Assembly: GCA_019752795.1 (NCBI GenBank)
Contig: JAIELS010000124.1
Span: 1-33,776 of the forward strand
From: Sphingobacteriaceae bacterium
GTDB taxonomy: Bacteria; Bacteroidota; Bacteroidia; Sphingobacteriales; Sphingobacteriaceae
Direction: 5' to 3'
Length of the DNA stretch: 33,776 bases
In this document: positions 8,639-16,733 of the stretch, in pieces
Numbering within the stretch: position 1 is the first letter of the stretch
Layout of the letters: each line of letters begins with the position of its first letter
Notes under the pieces: model-generated
What the model was told of the DNA's origin: nothing
What the model saw: only the letters and a program-made list of their open reading frames with translations
Databases searched by the model: none
Position numbers and translations under genes: made by a program

Positions 8639-9727
8639 TTATTTTTGTAATAAAACTTCTTTAATAGGTTTGCCGATATCATGACCGTTTTCAAACTTAA
8701 CACCTAAAAAACAAGCAATGGTTTGCGCAATTTGATTTTGATATAGAACACCTTTGGTTTTAATTTCTCCCAAAGGTTTAGTATCGGGTCCCATTACTGC
8801 AAAAAATATCTCATTAGAGTGTGCTACACTATAGTAATGGTGCTGCCAATTATCCTCATAACCTCTGCCATGATCTTCTGTAATGATAAATGTAGTTTGA
8901 TCTTTATAAAAAGGATCATTCTGCATAAATTTCCATAAGTCTTCTATCATTTTGTCGTTGTAATTGGCCGCATCGAGATAAAAATCATATTTTCCACTAT
9001 GTGCTAAAGCATCCGTCTCTATAAAACTTAACTGTAAAACTCTAGGGTGATGGAGCTTTACATATTCTTTGGCTAATGAATAGGTAATGCCATCATTTCT
9101 TTCGCCCATGCCATAATCTTTTGGCAACCACCATTGTAAATCGTTTAGTGTTTCCTGAACATCACTTAACTTTTCGCCCTGCATATTTTTAAACCCAGAA
9201 TTGATAGGAAGACCTGATCTCTTTTGATTTAAGATGTTATAAAATGCATCCCAAGAGGTAAATGTTGCAACTTTGCCTTTAAATTCTGGTTTATTATTTA
9301 AAAACTCAAGAACATTAATGTTAGGGTTTGGTCCATAATCATTTTTGTTGATTAACGTATCTGGATAACCTGTGAAGATTTCATTATAGCCCGGATAAGA
9401 AAACCAATACTTGTTGGTTACGTTTACAAAATTTCCGTAATTACGATTGCCATAAATCTGCCCATTTTTAGCTATGTTATTCCAAAAGAAGGGCATTAAC
9501 TTAGCCCTTCTTTCTGTTGTATTTTTAGCCCAGTATTTTTTTACACGCCAAATTGAATCTTGTGAAGTAAACTTCTTTCCAAAAAGATTACTGGAATCTG
9601 CGCCATTAAACATATCCTTCCACCTGTAGCCATCAAAGGTAATGATGACAACATTTTTTGTTTGTTGCGCATTAGCAACATTGAAACAAAAAAATAAGAA
9701 TAGGAGGGCTATTTTTTTAATAAGCAT
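8639..9727 (-). CDS. Secreted type I phosphodiesterase/alkaline phosphatase-family protein
   Basis: Alkaline phosphatase superfamily hydrolase of the nucleotide pyrophosphatase/phosphodiesterase type, 362 aa. A type I signal peptide (residues 1-20, NVANA before QQ) sends it to the periplasm. The two-metal site is complete: D32 (TFDGYRW), probable nucleophile S110 (YWFSYPGYNEIFTG), D239/H243 (ETDALAH), D285/H286 (TEDHGRG) and H303 (VAHSNE). Serine takes the place of the threonine found in classical ENPPs. It sits inside the mannan operon, 13 nt after the glycan-binding protein and 13 nt before GH26, so it should be expressed with them. Its substrate is unknown. A phosphate or phosphodiester group on the imported glycan is a plausible inference; a sulfatase role is less likely because the sulfatase C/SxPxR signature is missing. 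Confidence 0.85.
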   Translation of the reverse strand: MLIKKIALLFLFFCFNVANAQQTKNVVIITFDGYRWKDMFNGADSSNLFGKKFTSQDSIWRVKKYWAKNTTERRAKLMPFFWNNIAKNGQIYGNRNYGNFVNVTNKYWFSYPGYNEIFTGYPDTLINKNDYGPNPNINVLEFLNNKPEFKGKVATFTSWDAFYNILNQKRSGLPINSGFKNMQGEKLSDVQETLNDLQWWLPKDYGMGERNDGITYSLAKEYVKLHHPRVLQLSFIETDALAHSGKYDFYLDAANYNDKMIEDLWKFMQNDPFYKDQTTFIITEDHGRGYEDNWQHHYYSVAHSNEIFFAVMGPDTKPLGEIKTKGVLYQNQIAQTIACFLGVKFENGHDIGKPIKEVLLQK

Positions 9728-9740
9728 GGAAGTCTAGAAC

Positions 9741-10763
9741 TTAATAAAAGCCAACATCATCAACATAAATTTGTGAAGCAAAACCGCTAAATTCTTGAAA
9801 GGTTAAATATTCAATCGTTGCAGGACTTCCAATATTAATAAGAGGTACTTGATAATCTGTCCATTTACCTTCATTTAATATGAGTTCATACGAGCCCGCA
9901 GTAGGAGTGACTGAAATTTTAACTTTTTTACCTTGTGTGCCTACTCCGCCATACATAGAGATTTTAAGAGTTGTATACCCAGTCATATTCAATTTAGCTA
10001 CTAATCGAAACCTTAAAGCTGAAAATGCTTTATGGCTTACCATAATAGAATTAGTTCCTCTTCTTACAACTGCTGTACTATTGAATACTAAGTTTGAAGT
10101 AGAATAAGAAGTATTTGTCCAACTATTTTTAAGAGCATCATCAAAAATAACATGTTTTAAACCAAATGTTTTTGTAGCTGTTACTGTTCCTACAGGTGTA
10201 GTAACTACAACCTCACCATTAGTTACTCCAGTAGGAACTTTTGCTTTAATTTCTGTTTTTGTGTTTGATAAAATTGTAGCAGCAACGCCATTAATCTTCA
10301 CCTCTGTTACGCCTTTAAAATAAGCGCCGTAAATAGTTACTTCGTCATTTGCTCCACCAGCAGCAGGGTCAATATCGTTAATAATTGGCCCTGGCTGTGT
10401 AACCTTAAAATTTAAAGTAGCGGATCCAAATTTGGTAGTAACAGTTATCGGATTATTTATTGGGTCGACTAATTCTGCGGGTATTTTAACAGTAATACTG
10501 TTGTCATTAGCGTATACTAATGAATCTGCAGCTAATACACCATTAAAGTCGACTTTAGTTGTTGTACTTAGATTACTCCCACTAATAATAATCCATTCGC
10601 CATAACCTATTGACTGTAATGGATTATCTCTTTCAGTTAAATTGGTAACTTTAGTAAGCGTGGGGGTGTTAGTGCTTACTGTGTTATCTTTTTTACAAGC
10701 TAAACTAGCGATAGTTATCAGAATAAATAGGCTAGCATTTACGTATTTTTTGATCTTTTCCAT
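9741..10763 (-). CDS. IPT/TIG-domain surface glycan-binding lipoprotein (SGBP)
   Basis: Lipoprotein in the SusE/F position, 340 aa. The signal ends at a lipobox with C23 (ASLACKKDN). Two immunoglobulin-like IPT/TIG domains follow at about 33-115 (YGEWIIISGSNLS, VDFNG) and 118-195 (IDPAAGGANDEVTIYGAYF, VKINGVAAT). A C-terminal beta-sandwich module (~200-340) ends in IYVDDVGFY, as jelly-roll carbohydrate-binding modules often do. The Ig domains likely act as spacers and the last domain as the glycan-binding part. The gene lies 23 nt after susD and 13 nt before the phosphodiesterase gene. Surface exposure is inferred from the lipobox and locus position. The ligand is inferred to be beta-mannan from the enzymes encoded downstream; the binding residues cannot be named from sequence alone. 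Confidence 0.85.
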   Translation of the reverse strand: MEKIKKYVNASLFILITIASLACKKDNTVSTNTPTLTKVTNLTERDNPLQSIGYGEWIIISGSNLSTTTKVDFNGVLAADSLVYANDNSITVKIPAELVDPINNPITVTTKFGSATLNFKVTQPGPIINDIDPAAGGANDEVTIYGAYFKGVTEVKINGVAATILSNTKTEIKAKVPTGVTNGEVVVTTPVGTVTATKTFGLKHVIFDDALKNSWTNTSYSTSNLVFNSTAVVRRGTNSIMVSHKAFSALRFRLVAKLNMTGYTTLKISMYGGVGTQGKKVKISVTPTAGSYELILNEGKWTDYQVPLINIGSPATIEYLTFQEFSGFASQIYVDDVGFY

Positions 10764-10786
10764 GATTTGAAAAATTGATTGTAAAA

Positions 10787-12436
10787 TTACCAGCCAGGGT
10801 TATTTGTGGTTAAGGCTGTATTTGAGTTTAGTTCGTTTATTGGAATTGGTAACAAAAGATTTTTTGCAGTTCTTACCTTAGATATATTGTTTTGTCCAGA
10901 TGATATTTTATTCATTACTTGAAGATATATTCCCCAGCGCATTAAATCAAACCTCCTTACTCCTTCTAAATTAAATTCTCTAGCTCGTTCGGCTAAGACA
11001 TAACTACGGAATTGTTCTGATGTCATATTTGCAGGTGCATATGCTTCTGCAACAGGTACAGCTGGTGAGCCAGTAGTAGGGAATGAGCGAAATCTAACTG
11101 TGTTTAAAGCATTGTATGCATTGCTTGTTGGGCCATTTATTTCGTTTTCAGCTTCTGCATACATTAAATATAATTCTGAATAACGAAGTAACGGATAAAA
11201 CGCATCACTATTTGCTACAGTTGGATCTGCAACACCGCTGTATTTAATGGTGTAAGCTCTTTCTGCAGTTGTGCTACCTGTATTGTTATAGGTAATTCCA
11301 TTAACTACTTTATATTGTGCCGACTGAGATAGGGGGTAAAAGATGTAAGTTCCTTGTAATGTTTGATAGTTATGAGTAATCCCGTCAAGTACTCTTTTGT
11401 CTAATATATCGTAATCATTGTAATGGTTATTAGTTGTCCAAACTGCACCTACTCCAAACGTAGATCTGGCAGAAAAATAAACGCCTAAATTGTTAATAAA
11501 TGCACTTCCCGCTAAAGATTGCACTTCCCACATTTGTTCTTTAGAATTTCGTCCAGCTATGCTCCACAAGTCGGTCCAGTTTGGCGTAAGCTTATAGAGA
11601 TTGCTTGATATAACTTCTTGTGCCTTATCTCTTGCTAAAGTGTAATATGCTTTTGCATCTAAACCCTCTAAACCTTTTACTATATTTTTAGCGTAAGTGT
11701 AATATCCATTATCAGTGCCACCTCGAACGGTTATGTTTCCAGTTGATGCACCAGAGGCCATTGTTAAATAAGTTTTAGCTAAGAAAGATTTTGCTATACC
11801 TTGGTTTACTCTGCCAGCTTCGCCTGCCTTAGCATGTCCGACTGGTAATAAGTTTGTTTCTGCAGCTTTTAAATCTGAAATAATAACATCGTAAGTTTCT
11901 TTTACTGTTGCTCTTGGTATATTTGTTTCGGGATTATTTGCAGAAACTGAATTTAAACGAATTGGTACGCCGCCATAAAGTTGTACCAATTGAAAGTATG
12001 CCCATCCTCTTAAAAAATATGCTTCACCTAATATTCTCTTTTTTATGTCTGGATCTATTTCGGTAATATTTGGTACATTTTCTAACACGGTATTTGCTCT
12101 TGCAATAATTGTATAACAACCAATCCAAGGTCCATCTACTCCCCAGTAATTTTGAGGATTACCTGCACCGGTACTACCCAAATACCAATCTGCACCAGAC
12201 ACATGATCGTCATCTAAAACGGTTATATTCCAAAATGGTTGTATAAACAAATCATACGTGTATAGCTCTGCATATACGCCATTAATAGCTGCTCTAGCAT
12301 CGCTTTCATTTTTATAGAAATTTTCTGGAGAATAAAATGAAAATGGTTTTTCTTCTAATGCCTTTTTGCACGAGCTTGTACTTAGTAAAACTAAGCCGAT
12401 AACCGATGCTATAAAATATGTTGAAATCGCTTTCAT
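10787..12436 (-). CDS. SusD/RagB-family nutrient-binding lipoprotein
   Basis: Outer-membrane lipoprotein that forms the lid of the SusC transporter. It has 549 aa, a normal length. The signal ends at lipobox C23 (LLSTSSCKKALEE). The N-terminal SusD-like region shows YKNESDARAAINGVYAEL; TPR-like helices include EAYFLRGWAYFQLVQLYGGVPI, a segment typical of the family. The C-terminal region has YSELYLMYAEAENEING and AYVLAERAREFNLEG-type sequence (here SYVLAERAREFNLEGVRRFDLMRWG), both hallmark RagB/SusD stretches. It lies 17 nt downstream of susC. Ligand specificity for manno-oligosaccharides is inferred from the enzymes of the operon. Confidence 0.96.
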   Translation of the reverse strand: MKAISTYFIASVIGLVLLSTSSCKKALEEKPFSFYSPENFYKNESDARAAINGVYAELYTYDLFIQPFWNITVLDDDHVSGADWYLGSTGAGNPQNYWGVDGPWIGCYTIIARANTVLENVPNITEIDPDIKKRILGEAYFLRGWAYFQLVQLYGGVPIRLNSVSANNPETNIPRATVKETYDVIISDLKAAETNLLPVGHAKAGEAGRVNQGIAKSFLAKTYLTMASGASTGNITVRGGTDNGYYTYAKNIVKGLEGLDAKAYYTLARDKAQEVISSNLYKLTPNWTDLWSIAGRNSKEQMWEVQSLAGSAFINNLGVYFSARSTFGVGAVWTTNNHYNDYDILDKRVLDGITHNYQTLQGTYIFYPLSQSAQYKVVNGITYNNTGSTTAERAYTIKYSGVADPTVANSDAFYPLLRYSELYLMYAEAENEINGPTSNAYNALNTVRFRSFPTTGSPAVPVAEAYAPANMTSEQFRSYVLAERAREFNLEGVRRFDLMRWGIYLQVMNKISSGQNNISKVRTAKNLLLPIPINELNSNTALTTNNPGW

Positions 12437-12453
12437 GTGATCTTTATTTTAAG

Positions 12454-15400
12454 TTAAAAATTGCAACGTAATGAAAAGTTATAAGTTCTGGAATTAGGAT
12501 AGCCACCTAAGTCAACACCAAAAACAGCAGGGTTATCTCCATAACTATTGATTTCAGGATCGTAACCAGAGTAATTGGTAAAAGTGAATAAGTTGTTTGC
12601 TCCCACAGCAACTCTTAAGGCAGAGATGGTTTTAGATTTTATGGGAACATTGTAGCCCAACGTTACATTTTTTATCCTTACAAAACTTCCATCCTCAATA
12701 AATCTTCTGCTAAATAAAAGATCTCTAAAGAACTGACGCATTATTTTAGGTCCAGTTGCATTACTATTGTCTTTGCCTTGTGCCCAAGCACCATCAGCCA
12801 TTTCTTGTGTAATGTTTTTATTAGTACCTAAGTTAGCGTTAAAGCGAGTATTCATGTTAATTACATCATTACCTTGTACGCCATTTATAAAAACACTTAA
12901 ATCAAATCTTTTGTACTTAAAATTGTTGGTAAATCCGAAAGTGTAATCTGGATTTACGTCTCCAATAAAAGTTCTATCACTTTGACTGATTGAGCTAGGG
13001 TCATTATCTAAATTTTTGTATTTAACTTCTCCAATGGTACGTAAAATAATAGCACTGCTTTGGTTGACGTAAACTAAATTATTTCTAACTTCTGCTTCAT
13101 TGTCATAATAACCATCTTCTACATAGCCATAAAGGGCACCTATAGATTTACCAACGGTTTGTATAAATGGAGCGTCTCCTGTAGAGATATTTCTTCCATA
13201 TTGCTCAGTTACATCAGAGCCCAAGCTTAAAATTTTATTTCTATTGAAAGATATGTTGAAATTTGAACTCCATTCAAAATCTTTTGCTTTGGCAACCACA
13301 CCATTCAATGTTACTTCGAGCCCTTTGTTTTCGATTGAGCCAGAGTTTACAAGTTTTGTTCTAAAGCCAGTTGATGAAGGAATAATTAGATTTTGTAATA
13401 AATCATCTGTAATTTTCTTGTATACTTCAACACTTAAATTAAGTCTATTCTTGAACATGCCAATATCTAAACCTAAATTGTAGGCACTAGTGGTTTCCCA
13501 TTTTAATTTTTCATTAGCTGGACCAGCATACAAATCATTAGCTAAACCAGTTTGTATCGCTCCTCCAAATACATAATTGTAAACACTTAACTTTGCTAAT
13601 GAAGCATATGATCCAATTCCTTGATTCCCTGTTTTTCCATAGCTGGCACGTAATTTCAAGTTACTAATTGGTTTTACGTTTTGCATAAAATCTTCACTAG
13701 AAATCTTCCAGGCAGCTGCTGCTGATGGAAATCCTGCCCATTTGTTGTCTTTTCCAAATTTGCTAGAGCCATCTTGACGGTATGATAGGGTTAATAAATA
13801 TCGATCATCATAGTTGTAATTCGCTCTAGCTAGGAACGAAATTAAAGTTGACTGATAACGCGAAGTAATTACGGGCATGATTACTTCACCGGCAGCTAAG
13901 TTTTCGTTCTCTAAAGCATCATTAGGGAACGTTTTGGCTTCAGCTCTTTTGCTTTGACCATTTGTGCGCTCATAAGTTGCTCCACCTAAAATATTTAAAC
14001 TATGTTTATCAATTTTTTTATTATAAGTTAAAATGCTTTCTGAAGTAATATTACTCCATATATTATCGGCCTTTAAACCCCATCCTTTCATTGCAAAACC
14101 TTCATAAACAGTTCTTGGGTAATATTGGTCTCTTGCACTGTTAGAATAATTAAAACCAACATTTTGTCTGAATTTGAAATCTTTTAAAAAAGTTGCTTCA
14201 GCATAATTGGAAGAGAAAATATTTAAGCCCTTAACGGTGTTCATCGCATCGTTTACATAAACGTAAGGGTTTGTGATAAAGGCATCACCCACACCATCAT
14301 ATGCTATTGGATCTGAAATAGTTGATGGAAAAGTAAGTGCAGAACGAATAACTCCAGCGCTTGCCGCATCTGATTTATCAGTTCCTGTTTTTACACCGTT
14401 AGTAAGTGTGCTGGCTAAAGAAGTGCTTGTGCCTACTTTAAAAGTTTTACTAATATTTCTGTTTAAATTTAAACCTAAACCAAATCTATTATATTTAGAA
14501 TTAATGACAGTGCCCTCTTGATCTAAATAATTAAAAGTAATACTGTGTGTGCCAAGATCTGTTCCTCCTGATATATTTACAGAATAATTTTGATATAATC
14601 CGCTTCGAAATATTCTGTCTTGCCAATCGTTGTTGTTTCCAACATAATCTTGGGGTCCTTTATCGTAATAAGTTTGACCAGGATTATTTGGATCAGGAAG
14701 ATTGGTGCCAGAATAAGGAACATTATAGTTTGTTCCAGTGTATTTATTCGAATTAAGGTAGGCTAAATTTTGATAACTAGCATATTCTGCTGGATTTAAC
14801 ACATCTAGCGTTCTAGAGACTTGCGCCATTCCTGCACTAAAATTCCCTTCAATTTTGTCTTTTCCACTTTTACCTTTTTTTGTAGTGATTAATACTACTC
14901 CATTCGCTCCCCTCGACCCATAAATTGCAGTGGCTGAAGCATCTTTTAAAATATCAATGGTTTCAATATCATTAGGGTTAATAAACGACATAGCATTTAA
15001 TGTCTGTTTTTCATCTTCGCCAATAGACATAGGTGTGCCTCCACTACTTGAATTATTATATGGAATTCCATCGATTACATATAATGGTTCTGTTCCTCCT
15101 AAAAATGAATTAGAGCCTCTAATTCTGATGCTTAATCCAGCTCCTGGAGCGCCATCATTTTGAGTGACGTTTACGCCAGCAATTTTCCCTTGCAAGGCTT
15201 GCAGAATGTTGGTTGGAACGTCTCTAACAAAATCTTCATTCTCAATTCTAGCAACAGAGCCCGTGAGGTCAGATTTTTTTATAGATCCATACCCAATAAT
15301 AATTACATCAGAAAGTGATGTGCTTTTGGACAAAAGTTTAATGTTGAATGAAGTCTTGTTGCCAATGACAAGTTCTTGGTCTTGCATTCCCAAATAAGAA

Positions 15401-15627
15401 AAAACAATAGTTTGGCTAGTTGCTGGTGCACTAATGGCAAAGTTTCCATTTTCATCTGTAACGGCAACTACATTTGTGTTCTTAATTTTAACGGAGGCTC
15501 CTGGAAGGGATAATCCTGATTCATCAGTAACTTTTCCAGTAATTCTTTTATCCTGTGCAAAAACAGTAGTAACTGATAGTAGGCATACAAGAAGCGCCAA
15601 TAAATTAGTGAATAGTTTATTAAGCAT
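12454..15627 (-). CDS. SusC/RagA-family TonB-dependent glycan transporter
   Basis: Outer-membrane beta-barrel importer, 1057 aa. A signal peptide (cleavage after VFA, before QDK) is followed by a carboxypeptidase-like regulatory domain (~28-105, ITGKVTDESGLSLPGASVKIKNT), a TonB-box-like segment (VIIIGYGSIKKSDLTGSV), the plug domain (~115-235, with the SusC signature DPNDIETIDILKDASATAIYG-like sequence) and a 22-strand barrel ending in aromatic residues (YNFSLRCNF). There is no N-terminal STN domain, so it should not signal through an anti-sigma factor; this agrees with an AraC regulator controlling the locus. It is the first gene of the eight-gene operon and pairs with SusD. Imported ligands are probably linear or acetylated manno-oligosaccharides. 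Confidence 0.96.
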   Translation of the reverse strand: MLNKLFTNLLALLVCLLSVTTVFAQDKRITGKVTDESGLSLPGASVKIKNTNVVAVTDENGNFAISAPATSQTIVFSYLGMQDQELVIGNKTSFNIKLLSKSTSLSDVIIIGYGSIKKSDLTGSVARIENEDFVRDVPTNILQALQGKIAGVNVTQNDGAPGAGLSIRIRGSNSFLGGTEPLYVIDGIPYNNSSSGGTPMSIGEDEKQTLNAMSFINPNDIETIDILKDASATAIYGSRGANGVVLITTKKGKSGKDKIEGNFSAGMAQVSRTLDVLNPAEYASYQNLAYLNSNKYTGTNYNVPYSGTNLPDPNNPGQTYYDKGPQDYVGNNNDWQDRIFRSGLYQNYSVNISGGTDLGTHSITFNYLDQEGTVINSKYNRFGLGLNLNRNISKTFKVGTSTSLASTLTNGVKTGTDKSDAASAGVIRSALTFPSTISDPIAYDGVGDAFITNPYVYVNDAMNTVKGLNIFSSNYAEATFLKDFKFRQNVGFNYSNSARDQYYPRTVYEGFAMKGWGLKADNIWSNITSESILTYNKKIDKHSLNILGGATYERTNGQSKRAEAKTFPNDALENENLAAGEVIMPVITSRYQSTLISFLARANYNYDDRYLLTLSYRQDGSSKFGKDNKWAGFPSAAAAWKISSEDFMQNVKPISNLKLRASYGKTGNQGIGSYASLAKLSVYNYVFGGAIQTGLANDLYAGPANEKLKWETTSAYNLGLDIGMFKNRLNLSVEVYKKITDDLLQNLIIPSSTGFRTKLVNSGSIENKGLEVTLNGVVAKAKDFEWSSNFNISFNRNKILSLGSDVTEQYGRNISTGDAPFIQTVGKSIGALYGYVEDGYYDNEAEVRNNLVYVNQSSAIILRTIGEVKYKNLDNDPSSISQSDRTFIGDVNPDYTFGFTNNFKYKRFDLSVFINGVQGNDVINMNTRFNANLGTNKNITQEMADGAWAQGKDNSNATGPKIMRQFFRDLLFSRRFIEDGSFVRIKNVTLGYNVPIKSKTISALRVAVGANNLFTFTNYSGYDPEINSYGDNPAVFGVDLGGYPNSRTYNFSLRCNF

Positions 15628-15649
15628 AAGCGGTTTAGTTTGGTTTACT

Positions 15650-15657
15650 CAAAAGTA
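15650..15657 (-). promoter_or_regulatory. Candidate -7 element of the susC operon promoter
   Basis: On the minus strand the sequence reads TACTTTTG, an exact match to the Bacteroidota -7 consensus TAnnTTTG, about 23 nt upstream of the susC start codon. No TTTG is found at the expected -33 distance (about 19 nt further upstream), so activation by a bound regulator would be needed. That fits an AraC-controlled operon. The leader would be only about 16 nt long. Confidence 0.4.
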
Positions 15658-15796
15658 GTCTTGAATTGGAGGCGATTAGTAATACTATTTTATCTGTTTA
15701 TAATATTTTTATCACTTTATAGTTGATTTCTTTAGTTTTTGGAAGCTGTTAGTATTGTTTAAACTATTTTGATTAGTATATGAGCTATACAGTTGT

Positions 15797-15804
15797 TATA
15801 TTTG
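15797..15804 (+). promoter_or_regulatory. Candidate -7 element of the araC-CE2 promoter
   Basis: TATATTTG matches the Bacteroidota -7 consensus TAnnTTTG exactly. The nearest upstream TTTG (15768-15771) is 25 nt away, somewhat longer than the usual spacing near 19. Transcription would begin near 15810, which rules out the TTG at 15809 as a translational start and leaves a leader of about 40 nt before the GTG at 15851. Confidence 0.4.
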
Positions 15805-15843
15805 ATTATTGGTATTATTTTATCCTAATTATTGGTATTATTT
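15805..15843 (+). repeat. Perfect 16-bp tandem direct repeat, candidate AraC operator
   Basis: ATTATTGGTATTATTT occurs at 15805-15820 and again, unchanged, at 15828-15843. The start-to-start distance is 23 bp, about two turns of the DNA helix, so both copies face the same side. AraC-family proteins typically bind two direct half-sites with this kind of spacing. The pair lies in the leader of the araC gene and between the two divergent transcription units of the mannan locus. A regulatory role is inference. Confidence 0.5.
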
Positions 15844-15850
15844 ATTCATT

Positions 15851-16729
15851 GTGATACATTCAAATATAATAAAAGAAATTACACCACTTACAAACAGTGA
15901 TTGTTTTACAATTTTCGAAAGAAAAAAGAAAGAATTTGACTTTCCATTACATTACCACGAGGAAATGGAATTGAACTTTATTTCTAATGCAAGTGGTGCA
16001 AGAAGGGTAGTTGGTGATCATATCGAAGAAATCGGTGATGCCGAATTGGTTTTAATTGGTGCTAATTTGCCTCACGTATGGGAAACGCATAAATTGAAAG
16101 GTAAAGAAATTCATGAAGTAACTATACAATTCCACAAAGACTTGTTTGATGAAAAGCTTTTGAGACGTAATCAGCTTCGTGTAATTAGAGAAATGTTTGA
16201 AAAATCTAAATGTGGTATCTTGTTTTCTAAAGAAACAACGGCTGTTGTTGGTTCTCGATTAGTACAATTGAATAAAAAGCATGGATTTGATTCTGTTTTA
16301 GAATTAATGTCTATTCTTCATGATTTATCAACATCTAGAAATATGCGAACGCTATCAGATTCTACCTTTAGCAATGCAGAGTTCTCTTATAATAGTCGAA
16401 GAGTAGAAAAGGTAATGGAGTACATCAATATAAATTTCGATAAACAAGTTAGTTTGGCAGAAGTGGCCAGAATTGCAAGTATGACCGAAGTTTCGTTTAG
16501 TAGATTTTTTAAAAGTAGAACAGGAATTAGTTTTATTGATAGTCTAATAGAAATCAGACTAGGGCATGCATCTAGAAAGTTGATAGATACTACAGAAGCA
16601 GTAGCAGAGGTTGCTTATAATTGTGGATTTAACAATATTTCGAATTTTAATAGAATTTTTAAAAAGAAAAAGGGTTGCACCCCAAAAGAATTTAGAGAGA
16701 ATTTATCAGGTAATAGAATTTTTGTGTAA
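15851..16729 (+). CDS. AraC-family transcriptional regulator of the mannan locus
   Basis: One-component regulator with an N-terminal cupin sensor domain (HYHEEMELNFI) and a C-terminal AraC DNA-binding domain with two helix-turn-helix units (SLAEVARIASMTEVSFSRFFKSR and AVAEVAYNCGFNNISNFNRIFKK). The track uses a TTG at 15809, which adds an aromatic tail and overlaps the direct repeats and the predicted transcription start. No ATG precedes the cupin, so the GTG at 15851 (MIHSNIIKEITPL, 292 aa) is preferred. The gene is divergent from susC and 4 nt upstream of the CE2 gene. It probably senses a cytoplasmic sugar of the pathway and controls both arms; which ligand is not visible. Confidence 0.9.
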   Translation: MIHSNIIKEITPLTNSDCFTIFERKKKEFDFPLHYHEEMELNFISNASGARRVVGDHIEEIGDAELVLIGANLPHVWETHKLKGKEIHEVTIQFHKDLFDEKLLRRNQLRVIREMFEKSKCGILFSKETTAVVGSRLVQLNKKHGFDSVLELMSILHDLSTSRNMRTLSDSTFSNAEFSYNSRRVEKVMEYININFDKQVSLAEVARIASMTEVSFSRFFKSRTGISFIDSLIEIRLGHASRKLIDTTEAVAEVAYNCGFNNISNFNRIFKKKKGCTPKEFRENLSGNRIFV

Positions 16730-16733
16730 AACG

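Noticed and set aside
8626-8703. Upstream extension of the GH26 ORF (MLSLKTVMISAN...)
   Set aside because: It overlaps the phosphodiesterase gene and hides a normal signal peptide that begins at 8625.
8639-9727. Sulfatase assignment for the operon phosphodiesterase
   Set aside because: No C/SxPxR formylglycine signature; the SYPGYNE nucleophile region fits phosphodiesterases of the same superfamily.
13244-15658. Several plus-strand ORFs of 65-82 aa opposite susC
   Set aside because: They are antisense shadows of the SusC coding frame with no recognisable domains or start signals.
15628-15850. Riboswitch or attenuator upstream of susC
   Set aside because: The predicted leader is only about 16 nt long and no structured element is seen.
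16611-16733. N-terminal extension of the CE2 ORF inside araC
   Set aside because: It is an out-of-frame read of the araC HTH region; the ATG at 16734 starts a proper signal peptide 4 nt after araC.
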